A stretch of 64,000 nt of DNA from Sphingomonas sp. CBMAI 2297 (GTDB lineage Bacteria > Pseudomonadota > Alphaproteobacteria > Sphingomonadales > Sphingomonadaceae), in assembly GCF_029870595.1 (NCBI RefSeq), contig NZ_JAPDIR010000001.1, forward strand, positions 1 through 64,000. Reading direction: 5' to 3'. Positions within the stretch are counted from its first letter, which is position 1. Each line of letters starts with the position of its first letter. Of this stretch, positions 1-11,659 are shown piece after piece. The position numbers were made by a program, and so were the translations under genes. Under the pieces are notes generated by a model. It was not told the DNA's origin. It saw only the letters and a list, made by a program, of their open reading frames with translations, and made no database searches.

Positions 1-7
1 CCCCCAG

Positions 8-27
8 CCCCTCCCTCCTGGGAGGGG
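8..27. terminator. Hairpin downstream of the cyclophilin gene
   Basis: An 8-bp perfect inverted repeat (CCCCTCCC / GGGAGGGG, 4-nt loop) lies 13 bp beyond the stop codon of the minus-strand peptidyl-prolyl isomerase. There is no T-run on either side, so this is a hairpin that could act as a weak or Rho-assisted terminator rather than a clear intrinsic terminator. Confidence 0.35.
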
Positions 28-39
28 AATCGGAAGGCC

Positions 40-495
<456 letters not shown>

Positions 496-606
496 GAATT
501 GACTCCTGAGAAGGATTTGCGCCCTGCCTAGGCGGGCTTCCGGCGACTTGCAAATCGCGCCCGGCAATGGCAGCGGCGGCAGGGGGCCGACAAGGGAGGT
601 CGAACC

Positions 607-2010
607 TTGAGCGAGACCGAACTTCAAATGGATAGCGGCGCCCCCGAGCCCCAGCTCGACGAGGACGACCGGCTGCGCCCCGAGTTCGTCCATGCGGTGC
701 TCGACGCCGTCCATGCCGGCGATTCCGCCCGCGCCCATGCGCTGGCCGAGCCGCTCCACCCCGCCGACATCGCCGACCTGGTCGAGCTCGCGCCCACCGA
801 GGAGCGCGCCGCGCTCGTCGCCGCGATCGCCGACCTGATCGACGGCGACGTGCTCGCCGAGATGAACGACTGGGTGCGCGAGGCCCTGGTCGAATCGCTC
901 ACCGCCACCCAGGTGGCGGACATCGCCGCCGAGCTCGATACCGACGACGCCGTCGCGATCATCGAGGACATGGACGTCGAGGACCAGCGCGAAGTGCTGC
1001 GCGCGCTCGACCCGGACGACCGCGCGGCGATCGAGGAAGCGCTCTCCTATCCCGAGGAATCCGCCGGCCGCCTGATGCAGCGCGAGCTGATCGCGGTGCC
1101 CGAGCATTGGACCGTCGGCGACGTGCTCGACTATCTGCGCAGGAACGAGGACCTCACCACCGATTTCTGGGAGATCTTCGTGGTCGACCCGGCGCACAAG
1201 CCGGTCGGCACCTGCCAGCTCTCCTGGGTGCTGCGCACGCCACGCGTCGTCTCGATGGGCGACGTGATGAAGCGCGAGCAGACGCTGATCCCGGTCGACA
1301 TGGACCAGGAGGAAGTGGCGCTGCGCTTCCAGAAATACGCGCTGATCTCGGCCGCGGTGATCGATCCGAGCGGGCGGCTGGTCGGGATGATCACGGTGGA
1401 CGACGTGGTCCACATCATCTCCGAGGAAGCGGGCGAGGACATCCTCCGCCTGTCCGGCGCCGGCGAAGGCGACATCAACGAGCCGGTGGTCGACAGCTAC
1501 AAGGGCCGGGTGCGCTGGCTGCTCACCAACCTGCTGACCGCGCTGGTGGCGGCGACGATCATCAGCCTGTTCGAAGGCACGATCCAGAAGATGGTCGCGC
1601 TCGCCGCGCTGATGCCGATCGTCGCCGGGGTGGGCGGCAATGCCGGCACCCAGACCATGGCGGTGACGGTGCGCGCGCTCGCCACCAACCAGCTGACTCA
1701 GTCCAACACGCTGCGCGCGATCCGGCGCGAGATCTCGATCGCCGTGCTCAACGGCCTGACCGTCGCCTGCGTGATCGGCACCGCGGTGGGGCTGTTCTTC
1801 CACCATGCCGCGCTGGGCGGCGTGATCGCGGCGGCCATGCTCACCAATATCGTGATCGCGGGACTGGCCGGCGTGATCGTGCCGCTCACGCTCGACCGGC
1901 TGAAGGCCGACCCGGCCGTAGCCAGCTCGATCTTCGTGACCATGACGACCGATTCGATGGGCTTCCTCGCCTTTCTGGGCCTCGCCACCGCCAGCGGCCT
2001 GGTCGGTTGA
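607..2010 (+). CDS. mgtE: Magnesium transporter MgtE
   Basis: Inner-membrane Mg2+ channel/transporter of 467 aa. The order is an acidic superhelical MgtE_N domain (about residues 30-140), a pair of CBS domains (about 140-275, with an acidic Mg2+-sensing surface), then five hydrophobic segments from about residue 295 to the end, including the conserved GVGGNAGTQTMAVTVRAL pore motif. The TTG start at 607 is preceded by a GGGAGG about 7 nt away; an in-frame ATG at 628 is the alternative. In characterised MgtE proteins the N and CBS domains close the pore when cytoplasmic Mg2+ is high. Confidence 0.95.
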   Translation: MSETELQMDSGAPEPQLDEDDRLRPEFVHAVLDAVHAGDSARAHALAEPLHPADIADLVELAPTEERAALVAAIADLIDGDVLAEMNDWVREALVESLTATQVADIAAELDTDDAVAIIEDMDVEDQREVLRALDPDDRAAIEEALSYPEESAGRLMQRELIAVPEHWTVGDVLDYLRRNEDLTTDFWEIFVVDPAHKPVGTCQLSWVLRTPRVVSMGDVMKREQTLIPVDMDQEEVALRFQKYALISAAVIDPSGRLVGMITVDDVVHIISEEAGEDILRLSGAGEGDINEPVVDSYKGRVRWLLTNLLTALVAATIISLFEGTIQKMVALAALMPIVAGVGGNAGTQTMAVTVRALATNQLTQSNTLRAIRREISIAVLNGLTVACVIGTAVGLFFHHAALGGVIAAAMLTNIVIAGLAGVIVPLTLDRLKADPAVASSIFVTMTTDSMGFLAFLGLATASGLVG

Positions 2011-2041
2011 TTGCGGCGCCCGCGCGCACCAGATTGATCGC

Positions 2042-2440
2042 GTGCAACTCCATCTGACCAAGGTCGCCTTTGGCTGCGACTCCGTAGACTATCTCGCCCA
2101 GCGCCTCGCCGCGCGCGGCGGCACCTGGGGCCTGACCACCCGCTATCTCCCCAAGCGCCACGAGGAGATCGGCGGGGAGGGCTCGCTCTTCTGGATCCTC
2201 AAGCACCAATTGGTCGGACGCACGCCGATCCTGGGCTTCGGCGAGGCCGAGGACGGGCGCACCGCGATCCTGATGGAACCGCGGCTGATCCTGGTCGCCG
2301 CCCGCCCCAAGCGCGCGCACCAGGGCTGGCGCTATCTCGAAGCGAAGGACGCGCCGCCCGATCTGGGCGAGTCCGGCGCCGGGATCGACGCACTGCCGCC
2401 CGCGCTGATGGGCGAACTGTCGGGACTGGGGCTGATCTGA
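2042..2440 (+). CDS. DUF1489 family protein
   Basis: A 132-aa soluble protein matching the alphaproteobacterial DUF1489 family by its opening MQLHLTKVAFG, the GTWGLTTRYLPKR block and the basic FWILKHQLVGRTPILGF segment. Its function is unknown. The GTG start at 2042 lies 31 bp after mgtE and may be co-transcribed with it. It has no membrane segment or signal peptide. It converges on msrA with a 19-bp gap. Confidence 0.85.
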   Translation: MQLHLTKVAFGCDSVDYLAQRLAARGGTWGLTTRYLPKRHEEIGGEGSLFWILKHQLVGRTPILGFGEAEDGRTAILMEPRLILVAARPKRAHQGWRYLEAKDAPPDLGESGAGIDALPPALMGELSGLGLI

Positions 2441-2459
2441 CGCGGGCCGGGAGACGGCT

Positions 2460-3128
2460 TCAGTTCACCAGCAGCGGATAGGCGTTGCGGAACGCCGCGA
2501 CCTTGGGCTTGTCCCAGCGCACGATATAGGGATGGGTGGGGTTTCGCCAGAAGAAGTCCTGGTGATGGGCCTCGGCCGGATAGAAATTGCCGGTCTCCAG
2601 CCTGGTCACGATCGGGCGGGGAAAGGCCTTTGCCCTGGTCAGCTGCTCGATATAGGCCGCCGCCACGCGCCGCTGCTCCTCGTCCTGCGGGAAGATCGCC
2701 GAGCGATAGGAGGGGCCGCGGTCGGGCCCCTGGCGGTTCAGCTGCGTCGGATCGTGCGCGACCGAGAAATAGATGCGCAGCAGCGTGCCATAGCTGACCT
2801 TCCGCGGATCATAGGCGATGCGCACCGCTTCGGCATGGCCGGTCTTCTCGGTCGAGACCTGGGCATAGGTGGCGGTGCCGGCGGTGCCGCCGGCATAGCC
2901 CGACGTCACCGAATGCACGCCCTTCACCGACTGGAAGACGGCTTCCATCCCCCAGAAGCAGCCGCCGGCGAGCACCGCGACCTGCTCGCCCTTGCTCGGC
3001 TTCACGTCGAGCGTGGGGACAGGAACCGGCACCGCGCGCTCGACCACGCCGGCGCCCGGCAGCGCGCCCGGCATAAGGAACAGCGCGGCTCCGAAAAGCA
3101 CGGCAGCGGAGAGCGACCCTTTGAGCAT
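2460..3128 (-). CDS. msrA: Peptide-methionine (S)-S-oxide reductase, exported form
   Basis: Reduces the S-epimer of methionine sulfoxide in oxidised proteins. Of its 222 aa, residues 1-27 are a signal peptide or anchor (MLKGSLSAAVLFGAALFLMP), so it should act in the periplasm. The MsrA signature GGCFWGMEAVF with the catalytic Cys is at about residues 56-66, followed by SGYAGG and EAHHQDF. The ATG at 3128 is chosen because it gives a standard export signal; an in-frame upstream start would run into the preceding gene. It lies 26 bp after the aminotransferase gene. A cytosolic-type msrB is encoded elsewhere in the window. Confidence 0.93.
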   Translation of the reverse strand: MLKGSLSAAVLFGAALFLMPGALPGAGVVERAVPVPVPTLDVKPSKGEQVAVLAGGCFWGMEAVFQSVKGVHSVTSGYAGGTAGTATYAQVSTEKTGHAEAVRIAYDPRKVSYGTLLRIYFSVAHDPTQLNRQGPDRGPSYRSAIFPQDEEQRRVAAAYIEQLTRAKAFPRPIVTRLETGNFYPAEAHHQDFFWRNPTHPYIVRWDKPKVAAFRNAYPLLVN

Positions 3129-3154
3129 GGCCGCAATGTCGGGCCTGTTCGCCC

Positions 3155-6147
<2,993 letters not shown>

Positions 6148-6227
6148 GCCGGCCCCCGCATGCAGCCGCGCGGCCGCCACGGCAAGCCCGTGTTGCCGCG
6201 GCGGACCGCCGCGCCTATCTCCGCGCC

Positions 6228-6890
6228 ATGTCGAATCCCCCGATGCGCGCCGCGGTGATCCCGGTCACGCCGCTCCAGCAGAACTGCACGCTTTTGTGGT
6301 GCACCGAGACGATGCGCGGCGCCTTTGTCGATCCCGGCGGCGACCTGGAGAAGCTGCGCGCCGCCGCCCTGCAGCAGGGCGTGACCATCGAGAAGATCCT
6401 GGTGACGCACGGCCATATCGATCATTGCGGCGCGGCGGGCGAGTTCGCCGAGGAGCTGGGCGTGCCGCTGGAGGGACCGCACGAGGCGGACCGGTTCTGG
6501 ATCGCCCGCCTAGACGAGGACGGGCGCACCTATGGCATCCGCGGCACGGTGTTCGAGCCGACGCGCTGGCTGGCGAACGGCGACCAGGTGACCGTGGGGA
6601 AGCTGACCCTCGACGTCTATCACTGCCCCGGCCACACGCCGGGCCATGTCGTGTTCCACCATCCCGAATCGCAATTCGCCTGTGTCGGCGACGTGCTGTT
6701 CCAGGGCTCGATCGGCCGCACCGACTTTCCCATGGGCAACCATCAGGACCTGATCGACGCGATCACCGGGCGGCTCTGGCCGCTCGGCGACGCGACGGTG
6801 TTCGTGCCGGGGCACGGGCCGCTCAGCAATTTCGGCCATGAACGGAAGACCAATCCCTTCGTGGCCGATTCGGTGCTGGCGAAGGGCTAG
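6228..6890 (+). CDS. MBL-fold metallo-hydrolase (glyoxalase II-like, YcbL type)
   Basis: A 220-aa cytosolic metallo-beta-lactamase-fold hydrolase. The metal-binding motif THGHIDH is at about residues 64-70, followed by HCPGHTPGH, the bridging Asp in CVGDVLF and the distal His in FVPGHGPLSNFGHE. Size and the opening PVTPLQQNCTLLW resemble YcbL-type glyoxalase II-like hydrolases rather than full-length GloB; the substrate is not deducible. Its TAG stop overlaps the stop of the convergent MAPEG gene in a shared CTAG. Confidence 0.9.
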   Translation: MSNPPMRAAVIPVTPLQQNCTLLWCTETMRGAFVDPGGDLEKLRAAALQQGVTIEKILVTHGHIDHCGAAGEFAEELGVPLEGPHEADRFWIARLDEDGRTYGIRGTVFEPTRWLANGDQVTVGKLTLDVYHCPGHTPGHVVFHHPESQFACVGDVLFQGSIGRTDFPMGNHQDLIDAITGRLWPLGDATVFVPGHGPLSNFGHERKTNPFVADSVLAKG

Positions 6891-7315
6891 CCCACCCGAC
6901 CGACCTTGAAGACGGTGGCGGGCGCCGCGCGGTACTGGCTGCCGATATAGATGCCATAGGCCGCGAGGCCGAGCATCGTCAGCATGGTCAGCGCGATGCC
7001 GATGCGGCGGCCCAGGCCCCAGCCGTCCATGCCGAAGGCGTGGAGGACACGGCCGAGGATCAGCGCCGCGCCGACGCCCCACAGCCAGATGCTCGTTCCC
7101 GCCGCCAGCTCGACCAGCGCGAGCAGGACGAGAATCAGCGGCACATATTCGACGAAGTTCAGCTGCGCGCGCATGCGGCGGACCAGCCGGTCGTCGCCGC
7201 CATCGCCGACGAAGATCTTTTCGGACATGCGGAGCCGGCCGATTCGCAGGGCCAGCCAGAAATTGACCACGGCGGCGGCGCCGGCGGTGCAGAGCGTCAC
7301 GGGAAGAATGAGCAT
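6887..7315 (-). CDS. MAPEG family membrane protein
   Basis: A 142-aa integral membrane protein with four predicted helices (about residues 2-22, 50-75, 76-95, 110-130). The MAPEG signature is visible as RRMRAQLNFVEYVPLIL, with the conserved Arg, Asn and Glu used in glutathione binding. The eukaryotic family conjugates or uses glutathione at membranes; bacterial members are mostly uncharacterised. The ATG at 7315 is chosen because it opens directly into the first helix. It is divergent from rpmF. Confidence 0.87.
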   Translation of the reverse strand: MLILPVTLCTAGAAAVVNFWLALRIGRLRMSEKIFVGDGGDDRLVRRMRAQLNFVEYVPLILVLLALVELAAGTSIWLWGVGAALILGRVLHAFGMDGWGLGRRIGIALTMLTMLGLAAYGIYIGSQYRAAPATVFKVGRVG

Positions 7316-7354
7316 ATAGAAGAGTCCCCTCCAGAGGCTTCCTCCTACACTCCC

Positions 7355-7382
7355 TTGCTTCCCCTGCAAGAATCGCTATACG
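7355..7382 (+). promoter_or_regulatory. Candidate sigma70-type promoter for rpmF-plsX-fabH
   Basis: A TTGCTT hexamer (7355-7360), a 16-bp spacer and TATACG (7377-7382) lie about 120 bp upstream of rpmF in the divergent gap with the MAPEG gene. This is a pattern match only; the leader downstream would be about 110 nt long. Confidence 0.4.
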
Positions 7383-7502
7383 CGCGCACTCGCTTTCGTG
7401 ACCGTCCGCTGGTCCGGCGAGCGCCGGATCCTCCGTCGCTTGCCCGCTGGGCCATGCGGGCGTATCGCGATTTTGACTTTGGTTTCGTTAGAAGGTGCCG
7501 AA

Positions 7503-7682
7503 ATGGCCGTTCCCAAGAGAAAGACCTCGCCGTCGCGGCGTGGCATGCGTCGCGCTCACGACGCTCTGACGCCCCAGGCGTTCCAGGAGTGCCCGAACTG
7601 TGGCGAGCTGAAGCGTCCGCACGTGCTGTGCGGTTCGTGCGGCCACTATAACGGCCGCGAGATCGTCTCGGCCGAAGACTGA
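7503..7682 (+). CDS. rpmF: 50S ribosomal protein L32
   Basis: A 59-aa zinc-ribbon protein of the large ribosomal subunit. It opens [20 protein letters not shown] and contains [22 protein letters not shown], the CxxC...CxxC zinc site. The ATG at 7503 is the canonical L32 start with a GAAGG upstream. It leads the conserved rpmF-plsX-fabH arrangement, which links ribosomal protein and phospholipid synthesis in many bacteria. Confidence 0.97.
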   Translation: MAVPKRKTSPSRRGMRRAHDALTPQAFQECPNCGELKRPHVLCGSCGHYNGREIVSAED

Positions 7683-7722
7683 TCGGCAACGATTGGGCCG
7701 AAACGCGCGGGGGCATGCGGGT

Positions 7723-8754
7723 ATGACGAATTCCTCTCGAATCGCCGTCGATGCGATGGGCGGTGACGAGGGAATTGCGGTCATGCTCGCCGGTGTCGCC
7801 CGCGCGCGCCGCCGGTTCGAGGGCATGGAGTTCATCCTCGTCGGAGACGAGGCGCAGATCCGCGAGGGTCTGAAGAACCATCCGAACCTGACGGCCGCCT
7901 CCGAAATCGTCCACGCGCCGGACGTCGTCGCCTCGGAAGAGAAGCCGAGCGCGGCGATTCGGCGCGCCAAGACCACATCGATGGGAATCGCCATCGACCT
8001 GGTGAAGAAGGGCCAGGCCGGCGCGGCCGTCTCCTCGGGCAATACCGGCGCGCTGATGGCGATGGCGAAGCTGTCGCTGCGCACCATGCCGGGCATCGAT
8101 CGCCCCGCGCTCGCGGCGCTGATGCCGACGCTGGGCGAGAACGACACGGTGATGCTCGATCTGGGCGCCAACACCGAAGTCGATGCGCGCAACCTCGTCC
8201 AGTTCGCGGTGATGGGCGCCGCCTATGCGCGCACCGCGCTCGACCTGGAGAATCCTCGCGTCGCGCTGCTCAACATCGGCACCGAAGAGATGAAGGGCAC
8301 CGACTCGATCCGCGAGGCGGCGGCCGAGCTGCGCGCCGCCGAGCATCTCCGGCTCGACTTTCGCGGCTTCATCGAGGGCAACAAGCTCTCGCGCGGCGAT
8401 GTCGACGTGATCGTGTGCGACGGCTTCTCGGGCAATATCGCGCTGAAGACGGTGGAGGGCACCGCGCGGTTCGTGGCGGACCTGCTCAAGCGCGCCTTTT
8501 CCAGCTCGACCCGCTCGAAGATCGGCTTCCTGATCTCCAGGCCGGCGACCGAGCTGCTGCGGCACCATCTCGACCCCAACAACCATAATGGCGCGGTCTT
8601 CCTCGGCCTGAACGGCATCGTCGTGAAGAGCCATGGCAGCGCCAACGAACTCGGCGTCGACACCGCGATCGGCTTCGCGGCCAAGATGCTGCGCGACGAT
8701 CTCAATCGCCGCATCGCCGAGGATCTCGGGAACTTCGAAGCAAAGGCGGCGTAG
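7723..8754 (+). CDS. plsX: Phosphate acyltransferase PlsX
   Basis: Makes acyl-phosphate from acyl-ACP, the donor for the first acylation of glycerol-3-phosphate in phospholipid synthesis; a peripheral inner-membrane enzyme. The 343 aa begin [12 protein letters not shown] and contain [12 protein letters not shown] (about residue 102), DLGANTEVD and [18 protein letters not shown], all PlsX hallmarks. The ATG at 7723 follows a GGGGGCATGCGGGT leader; an earlier TTG gives a 10-residue extension with no support. It is 40 bp after rpmF and 10 bp before fabH. Confidence 0.96.
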   Translation: MTNSSRIAVDAMGGDEGIAVMLAGVARARRRFEGMEFILVGDEAQIREGLKNHPNLTAASEIVHAPDVVASEEKPSAAIRRAKTTSMGIAIDLVKKGQAGAAVSSGNTGALMAMAKLSLRTMPGIDRPALAALMPTLGENDTVMLDLGANTEVDARNLVQFAVMGAAYARTALDLENPRVALLNIGTEEMKGTDSIREAAAELRAAEHLRLDFRGFIEGNKLSRGDVDVIVCDGFSGNIALKTVEGTARFVADLLKRAFSSSTRSKIGFLISRPATELLRHHLDPNNHNGAVFLGLNGIVVKSHGSANELGVDTAIGFAAKMLRDDLNRRIAEDLGNFEAKAA

Positions 8755-8764
8755 ACATAGTAAG

Positions 8765-9736
8765 ATGACCCTGCGTTCCGTCATCATCGGCACTGGTTCC
8801 GCCCTGCCGCCCCGCCGCGTTTCCAACGCCGAACTCGCCCAGGAAGTGGATACGAGCGACGAGTGGATCGTCGAGCGCACGGGCATCCGCTTCCGGCACA
8901 TCGCCGGCCCCGACGAGACCACCGGCACGCTCGCCGCCGAGGCGAGCAAGGCCGCGCTGGCCAGTGCCGGCATCGCCGCGGCCGATATCGACCTGATCGT
9001 GCTCGCCACCGCGACTCCGGACCAGACCTTCCCGGCCACCGCGACCAAGGTGCAGGCCGCGCTCGGCATCCAGGACTGCGTGGCGTTCGACGTCGCCGCG
9101 GTCTGCTCGGGCTTCCTCTATGCCGTGCAGGTCGCCGATTCGATGCTGCGCGCCGGCGTCCACAAGCGGGCGCTGGTGATCGGCGCGGAGACGTTCAGCC
9201 GCATCCTCGACTGGGAGGACCGCGCGACCTGCGTGCTGTTCGGCGACGGCGCCGGCGCGATCGTGCTGGAATCCCAGGATACGGTTCCCGAAGGCGGGCG
9301 CGGGATTCTTTCGACCAAATTGCATGCGGATGGCCGCTACAACGAGCTGCTCTACGTCGATGGCGGCCCCTCGACCACCCAGACGGTCGGCAAGCTGCGC
9401 ATGAAGGGCCGCGAGGTGTTCCGCCACGCCGTGGTCAACCTCGCCTCGGTGATGCAGGAATCGCTCGCCGCCGCCGGGCTCCAGCCCGGTGACGTCGACT
9501 GGGTGGTGCCGCACCAGGCCAATGCCCGCATCCTCGACGCGACCGCCCGCAAGCTCGACCTGCCGGCCGAGAAGGTGATCATCACCGTCGACCGGCACGC
9601 CAACACCTCCGCCGCCTCGGTGCCGCTCGCGCTCGACACCGCGGTGCGCGACGGGCGCATCCGCCAGGGAGACCTGCTGGTGCTGGAAGCGATGGGCGGC
9701 GGCTTCACCTGGGGCGCCGCGGTGGTGCGTTTCTGA
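8765..9736 (+). CDS. fabH: 3-oxoacyl-[acyl-carrier-protein] synthase III
   Basis: Starts fatty acid synthesis by condensing acetyl-CoA with malonyl-ACP in the cytoplasm. The 323 aa carry the KAS III triad: Cys in [12 protein letters not shown] (about residue 112), His in [13 protein letters not shown] and Asn in [10 protein letters not shown]. The opening [17 protein letters not shown] and [14 protein letters not shown] are typical. It starts 10 bp after plsX and is almost certainly in the same operon. Confidence 0.97.
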   Translation: MTLRSVIIGTGSALPPRRVSNAELAQEVDTSDEWIVERTGIRFRHIAGPDETTGTLAAEASKAALASAGIAAADIDLIVLATATPDQTFPATATKVQAALGIQDCVAFDVAAVCSGFLYAVQVADSMLRAGVHKRALVIGAETFSRILDWEDRATCVLFGDGAGAIVLESQDTVPEGGRGILSTKLHADGRYNELLYVDGGPSTTQTVGKLRMKGREVFRHAVVNLASVMQESLAAAGLQPGDVDWVVPHQANARILDATARKLDLPAEKVIITVDRHANTSAASVPLALDTAVRDGRIRQGDLLVLEAMGGGFTWGAAVVRF

Positions 9737-9788
9737 TAGCTGCGAAAAAACGAAGATAATCGTTCCGGAGCCTCAATGTTCCCGTTTG

Positions 9789-9826
9789 CTGTGTCGAAAC
9801 AATCTGATACGACCGACTCGACACAG
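9789..9826 (+). promoter_or_regulatory. 9-bp inverted repeat upstream of ihfA
   Basis: CTGTGTCGA (9789-9797) and TCGACACAG (9818-9826) form a perfect inverted repeat separated by 20 nt, ending 24 bp before the ihfA ATG and just ahead of its AGGGGG ribosome-binding site. It could be a dimeric operator or an RNA hairpin in the leader; the sequence does not decide which. Confidence 0.45.
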
Positions 9827-9850
9827 TAGAACGCAAGGGGGAGTTGCCGC

Positions 9851-10150
9851 ATGACGGCTGCGGGCACGCTGACCAGGGCCGATCTTGCCGAATCGCTGCA
9901 CCGCGAGGTGGGTCTCTCGCGCGCCGACGCCGCGCGGCTGGTCGAGCAGATCCTGAGCCATATGTGCGAGGCGCTGGCCAAGGGCGAGAACGTCAAGATC
10001 TCCGGCTTCGGCAGCTTCATCCTGCGCGACAAGGGCGAGCGGGTGGGCCGCAATCCCAAGACCGGTGTCGAAGTGCCGATCGCACCCCGCCGGGTGCTGA
10101 CCTTCCGAGCAAGCCAGATGATGCGCGACCGCATCGTCTCGGCCGGCTGA
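9851..10150 (+). CDS. ihfA: Integration host factor subunit alpha
   Basis: A 99-aa HU/IHF-fold DNA-bending protein that pairs with IHF-beta. The DNA-binding signature [21 protein letters not shown] lies at about residues 50-70, followed by the beta-arm and [13 protein letters not shown]. The start at 9851 follows AAGGGGGAGTTGCCGC. The ihfA-merR order is common in alphaproteobacteria. IHF bends DNA at promoters and at replication origins. Confidence 0.95.
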   Translation: MTAAGTLTRADLAESLHREVGLSRADAARLVEQILSHMCEALAKGENVKISGFGSFILRDKGERVGRNPKTGVEVPIAPRRVLTFRASQMMRDRIVSAG

Positions 10151-10161
10151 GGGAAGCCGGA

Positions 10162-10527
10162 ATGCCGGGGGCCGAGAAGGCTGCTGGCGCGCTAAGGACG
10201 ATAGGGGAGCTCGCCCAGGAGATCGGGCGCCCCCAGCACATCCTGAGATATTGGGAAACCCGCTTCCCCCAGCTGCGCCCGCTCACCCGGGCCGGCAACC
10301 GCCGCTATTACCGGGCCGAGGACGTGGCGCTGGTGCGCCGCATCCATGACCTGCTCTCCAACCAGGGCTACACGATTCGCGGCGTGCAGAAGCTGCTCGC
10401 GGCGGAAAAGGGCAGCCGCGCCGCCCGCGCCGCCGCGGGCACCAGCCCCGGCGTGGGCAGCGGGAGCAAGCAGGGCCTGAAGACCGTCCGCGATTCGCTC
10501 GCCCAGGCGCTCGACGAGGACGGCTGA
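10162..10527 (+). CDS. MerR family transcriptional regulator
   Basis: A 121-aa regulator with one N-terminal winged-helix domain. RTIGELAQEIGRPQHILRYWETRFPQL (residues ~12-38) and RYYRAEDVALVRRIHDLL match the MerR helix-turn-helix and wing. The C-terminal tail (about residues 83-121) is short, rich in Ala, Gly and Ser, and has no ligand-binding Cys. This is the small MerR member that follows ihfA in many alphaproteobacteria; its targets are unknown. GAGGGAAG precedes the ATG at 10162, 11 bp after ihfA. Confidence 0.9.
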   Translation: MPGAEKAAGALRTIGELAQEIGRPQHILRYWETRFPQLRPLTRAGNRRYYRAEDVALVRRIHDLLSNQGYTIRGVQKLLAAEKGSRAARAAAGTSPGVGSGSKQGLKTVRDSLAQALDEDG

Positions 10528-10783
10528 GCCGGCTTCGCGCGCGCCGGCCGGTCGAGAGGTTCCAACGCCGCCGATGGTGCGCGGCGCCCCGGCCCGGCCT
10601 TGGGAGCATCGGCATCCGGCCTGAAGACGCCGTGCCGGCGCCTGCCATGCCGGCCTGTTTGCGGAGCACGCACGCGAAGGGGGCAGGCTTTCGCGCCAAT
10701 GACGCGGTTTGCCGGTCGCGTCGTGCCCCTGGGGCCAGAATCCGCGCAGGTCGCTGGTTCGCCTGGAGGCCAAGCCCCCATTT

Positions 10784-10920
10784 CGTCACCCTCGCGCGGG
10801 CGGGGATCCAGGGTAGCCCTGGATATCGACGCCGCTACCCGCATGCTCTCCGGAGAGTGCGGGGCCTGGCTGCGTGCAGTCCGCCCTTGGCCCTGGATCC
10901 CCGCCTGCGCGGGGATGACG
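10784..10920 (+). repeat. MITE-like inverted-repeat element, copy A (137 bp)
   Basis: Terminal arms of 30 bp (10784-10813 and 10891-10920) are inverted repeats of each other at 27 of 30 positions. The outer end reads CGTCAYCCYCGCGC and the inner end GGGGATCCAGGG. The core holds the palindrome CTCTCCGGAGAG (about 10846-10857) and CCGCCCTTGGCCC. It has no coding capacity. Related copies are at 26121-26259 (same arms, other core) and about 56424-56579 (same core). Confidence 0.8.
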
Positions 10921-10924
10921 GTGT

Positions 10925-11034
10925 AGGATGGCGGGAATGACGGCGCGGGATAGCGGGGATGGCGGCGCGGGATGGCGGGGATGGCGGCACAGGATTACGC
11001 GGATGACGGCGCCGGATAGCGGCGGTGACGGCGC
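10925..11034 (+). repeat. Tandem array, five copies of a 22-bp unit
   Basis: Five consecutive, imperfect 22-bp units start at 10925, 10947, 10969, 10991 and 11013. Each follows the pattern GGATNGCGGGGATGRCGGCGC. The unit resembles the outer end of the right arm of the adjacent inverted-repeat element (GCGGGGATGACGGTG at 10910-10924), which suggests the array arose by duplicating that terminus. Confidence 0.8.
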
Positions 11035-11114
11035 CGGAAGCTGGATAGCAGGATCGCGGGGCGTGCCGATCGGCCCTGCCCCGGGAACCGCCCGACAGCC
11101 ATGCCGATGGCGGC

Positions 11115-11648
11115 CTATCGATAGTCCGGCCCCAGCGTGGGATCGAGATCGCGCGGGCGCGTGAAGCGCACCAGCTCGCCCTGGCCCGGCTTCACGTCCG
11201 CCCAGCGCGCCACGTCGAAGCGCATCTCGGCAAGGCTCGCCGTGGGGAATTTCAACGCGACCGAATCGCGCAGCGCGTTCGCGCCCGCCAGCAGCAGCAC
11301 CAGCTCCTCCAGCCCGGGATTATGCCCCGAGAAGAGCACCCGGCCGGCCCCGTCGGGGAGCTCGTGCACCAGGTCGAGCAGCGTGGCGGCCGAAGCGAGG
11401 TAGAGCCGCTGGTCCCAATGCGGCGCCAGCTCGCAGCCATAGCCGATAGCGACCTGGGCCAGCGTCTCCACCACCCGCGCGGCGGGCGAGGCGAGGACAT
11501 GGTCGAACTCCAGCCCCTCGGCCTTCAGATGCCGCCCCATCATCGCGGCGGCGCGCTGCCCCTTGGGGTTGAGCGGACGATCGAAATCGCGCGCGACCGG
11601 ATCGTCCCATCCCGACTTGGCGTGGCGCAGCAACGTGAGCGTCTTCAT
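11115..11648 (-). CDS. SixA-like histidine phosphatase family protein
   Basis: A 177-aa phosphatase of the histidine phosphatase (phosphoglycerate mutase-like) superfamily. It begins KTLTLLRHAKSGWDD, the RHAKS form of the RHG motif with the catalytic His, and has the second His in FSGHNPGLEELV. SixA removes phosphate from HPt domains in E. coli; whether this protein does the same is inference. It is 11 bp downstream of the helicase gene on the same strand, so probably co-transcribed. Confidence 0.88.
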   Translation of the reverse strand: MKTLTLLRHAKSGWDDPVARDFDRPLNPKGQRAAAMMGRHLKAEGLEFDHVLASPAARVVETLAQVAIGYGCELAPHWDQRLYLASAATLLDLVHELPDGAGRVLFSGHNPGLEELVLLLAGANALRDSVALKFPTASLAEMRFDVARWADVKPGQGELVRFTRPRDLDPTLGPDYR

Positions 11649-11659
11649 GGAATCCCCGG

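Larger units (their letters stand above)
10528..11114. other. 587-bp non-coding spacer with repeats
   Basis: No supported gene lies here. I looked for the tRNA-Pro sometimes found after this ihfA-merR pair and saw no cloverleaf or T-loop motif. Short open frames exist on both strands but lack family matches. The spacer contains an inverted-repeat element (10784-10920) and a tandem array (10925-11034), listed separately. Confidence 0.7.

Noticed and set aside
7473..7500. TTGACT upstream of rpmF as a second promoter
   Set aside because: No acceptable -10 hexamer at 16-18 bp spacing; it overlaps the ribosome-binding region.
10528..10780. tRNA-Pro expected after ihfA-merR
   Set aside because: I looked for a cloverleaf, T-loop and CCA end and found none; the region has only short GC-rich sequence and repeats.
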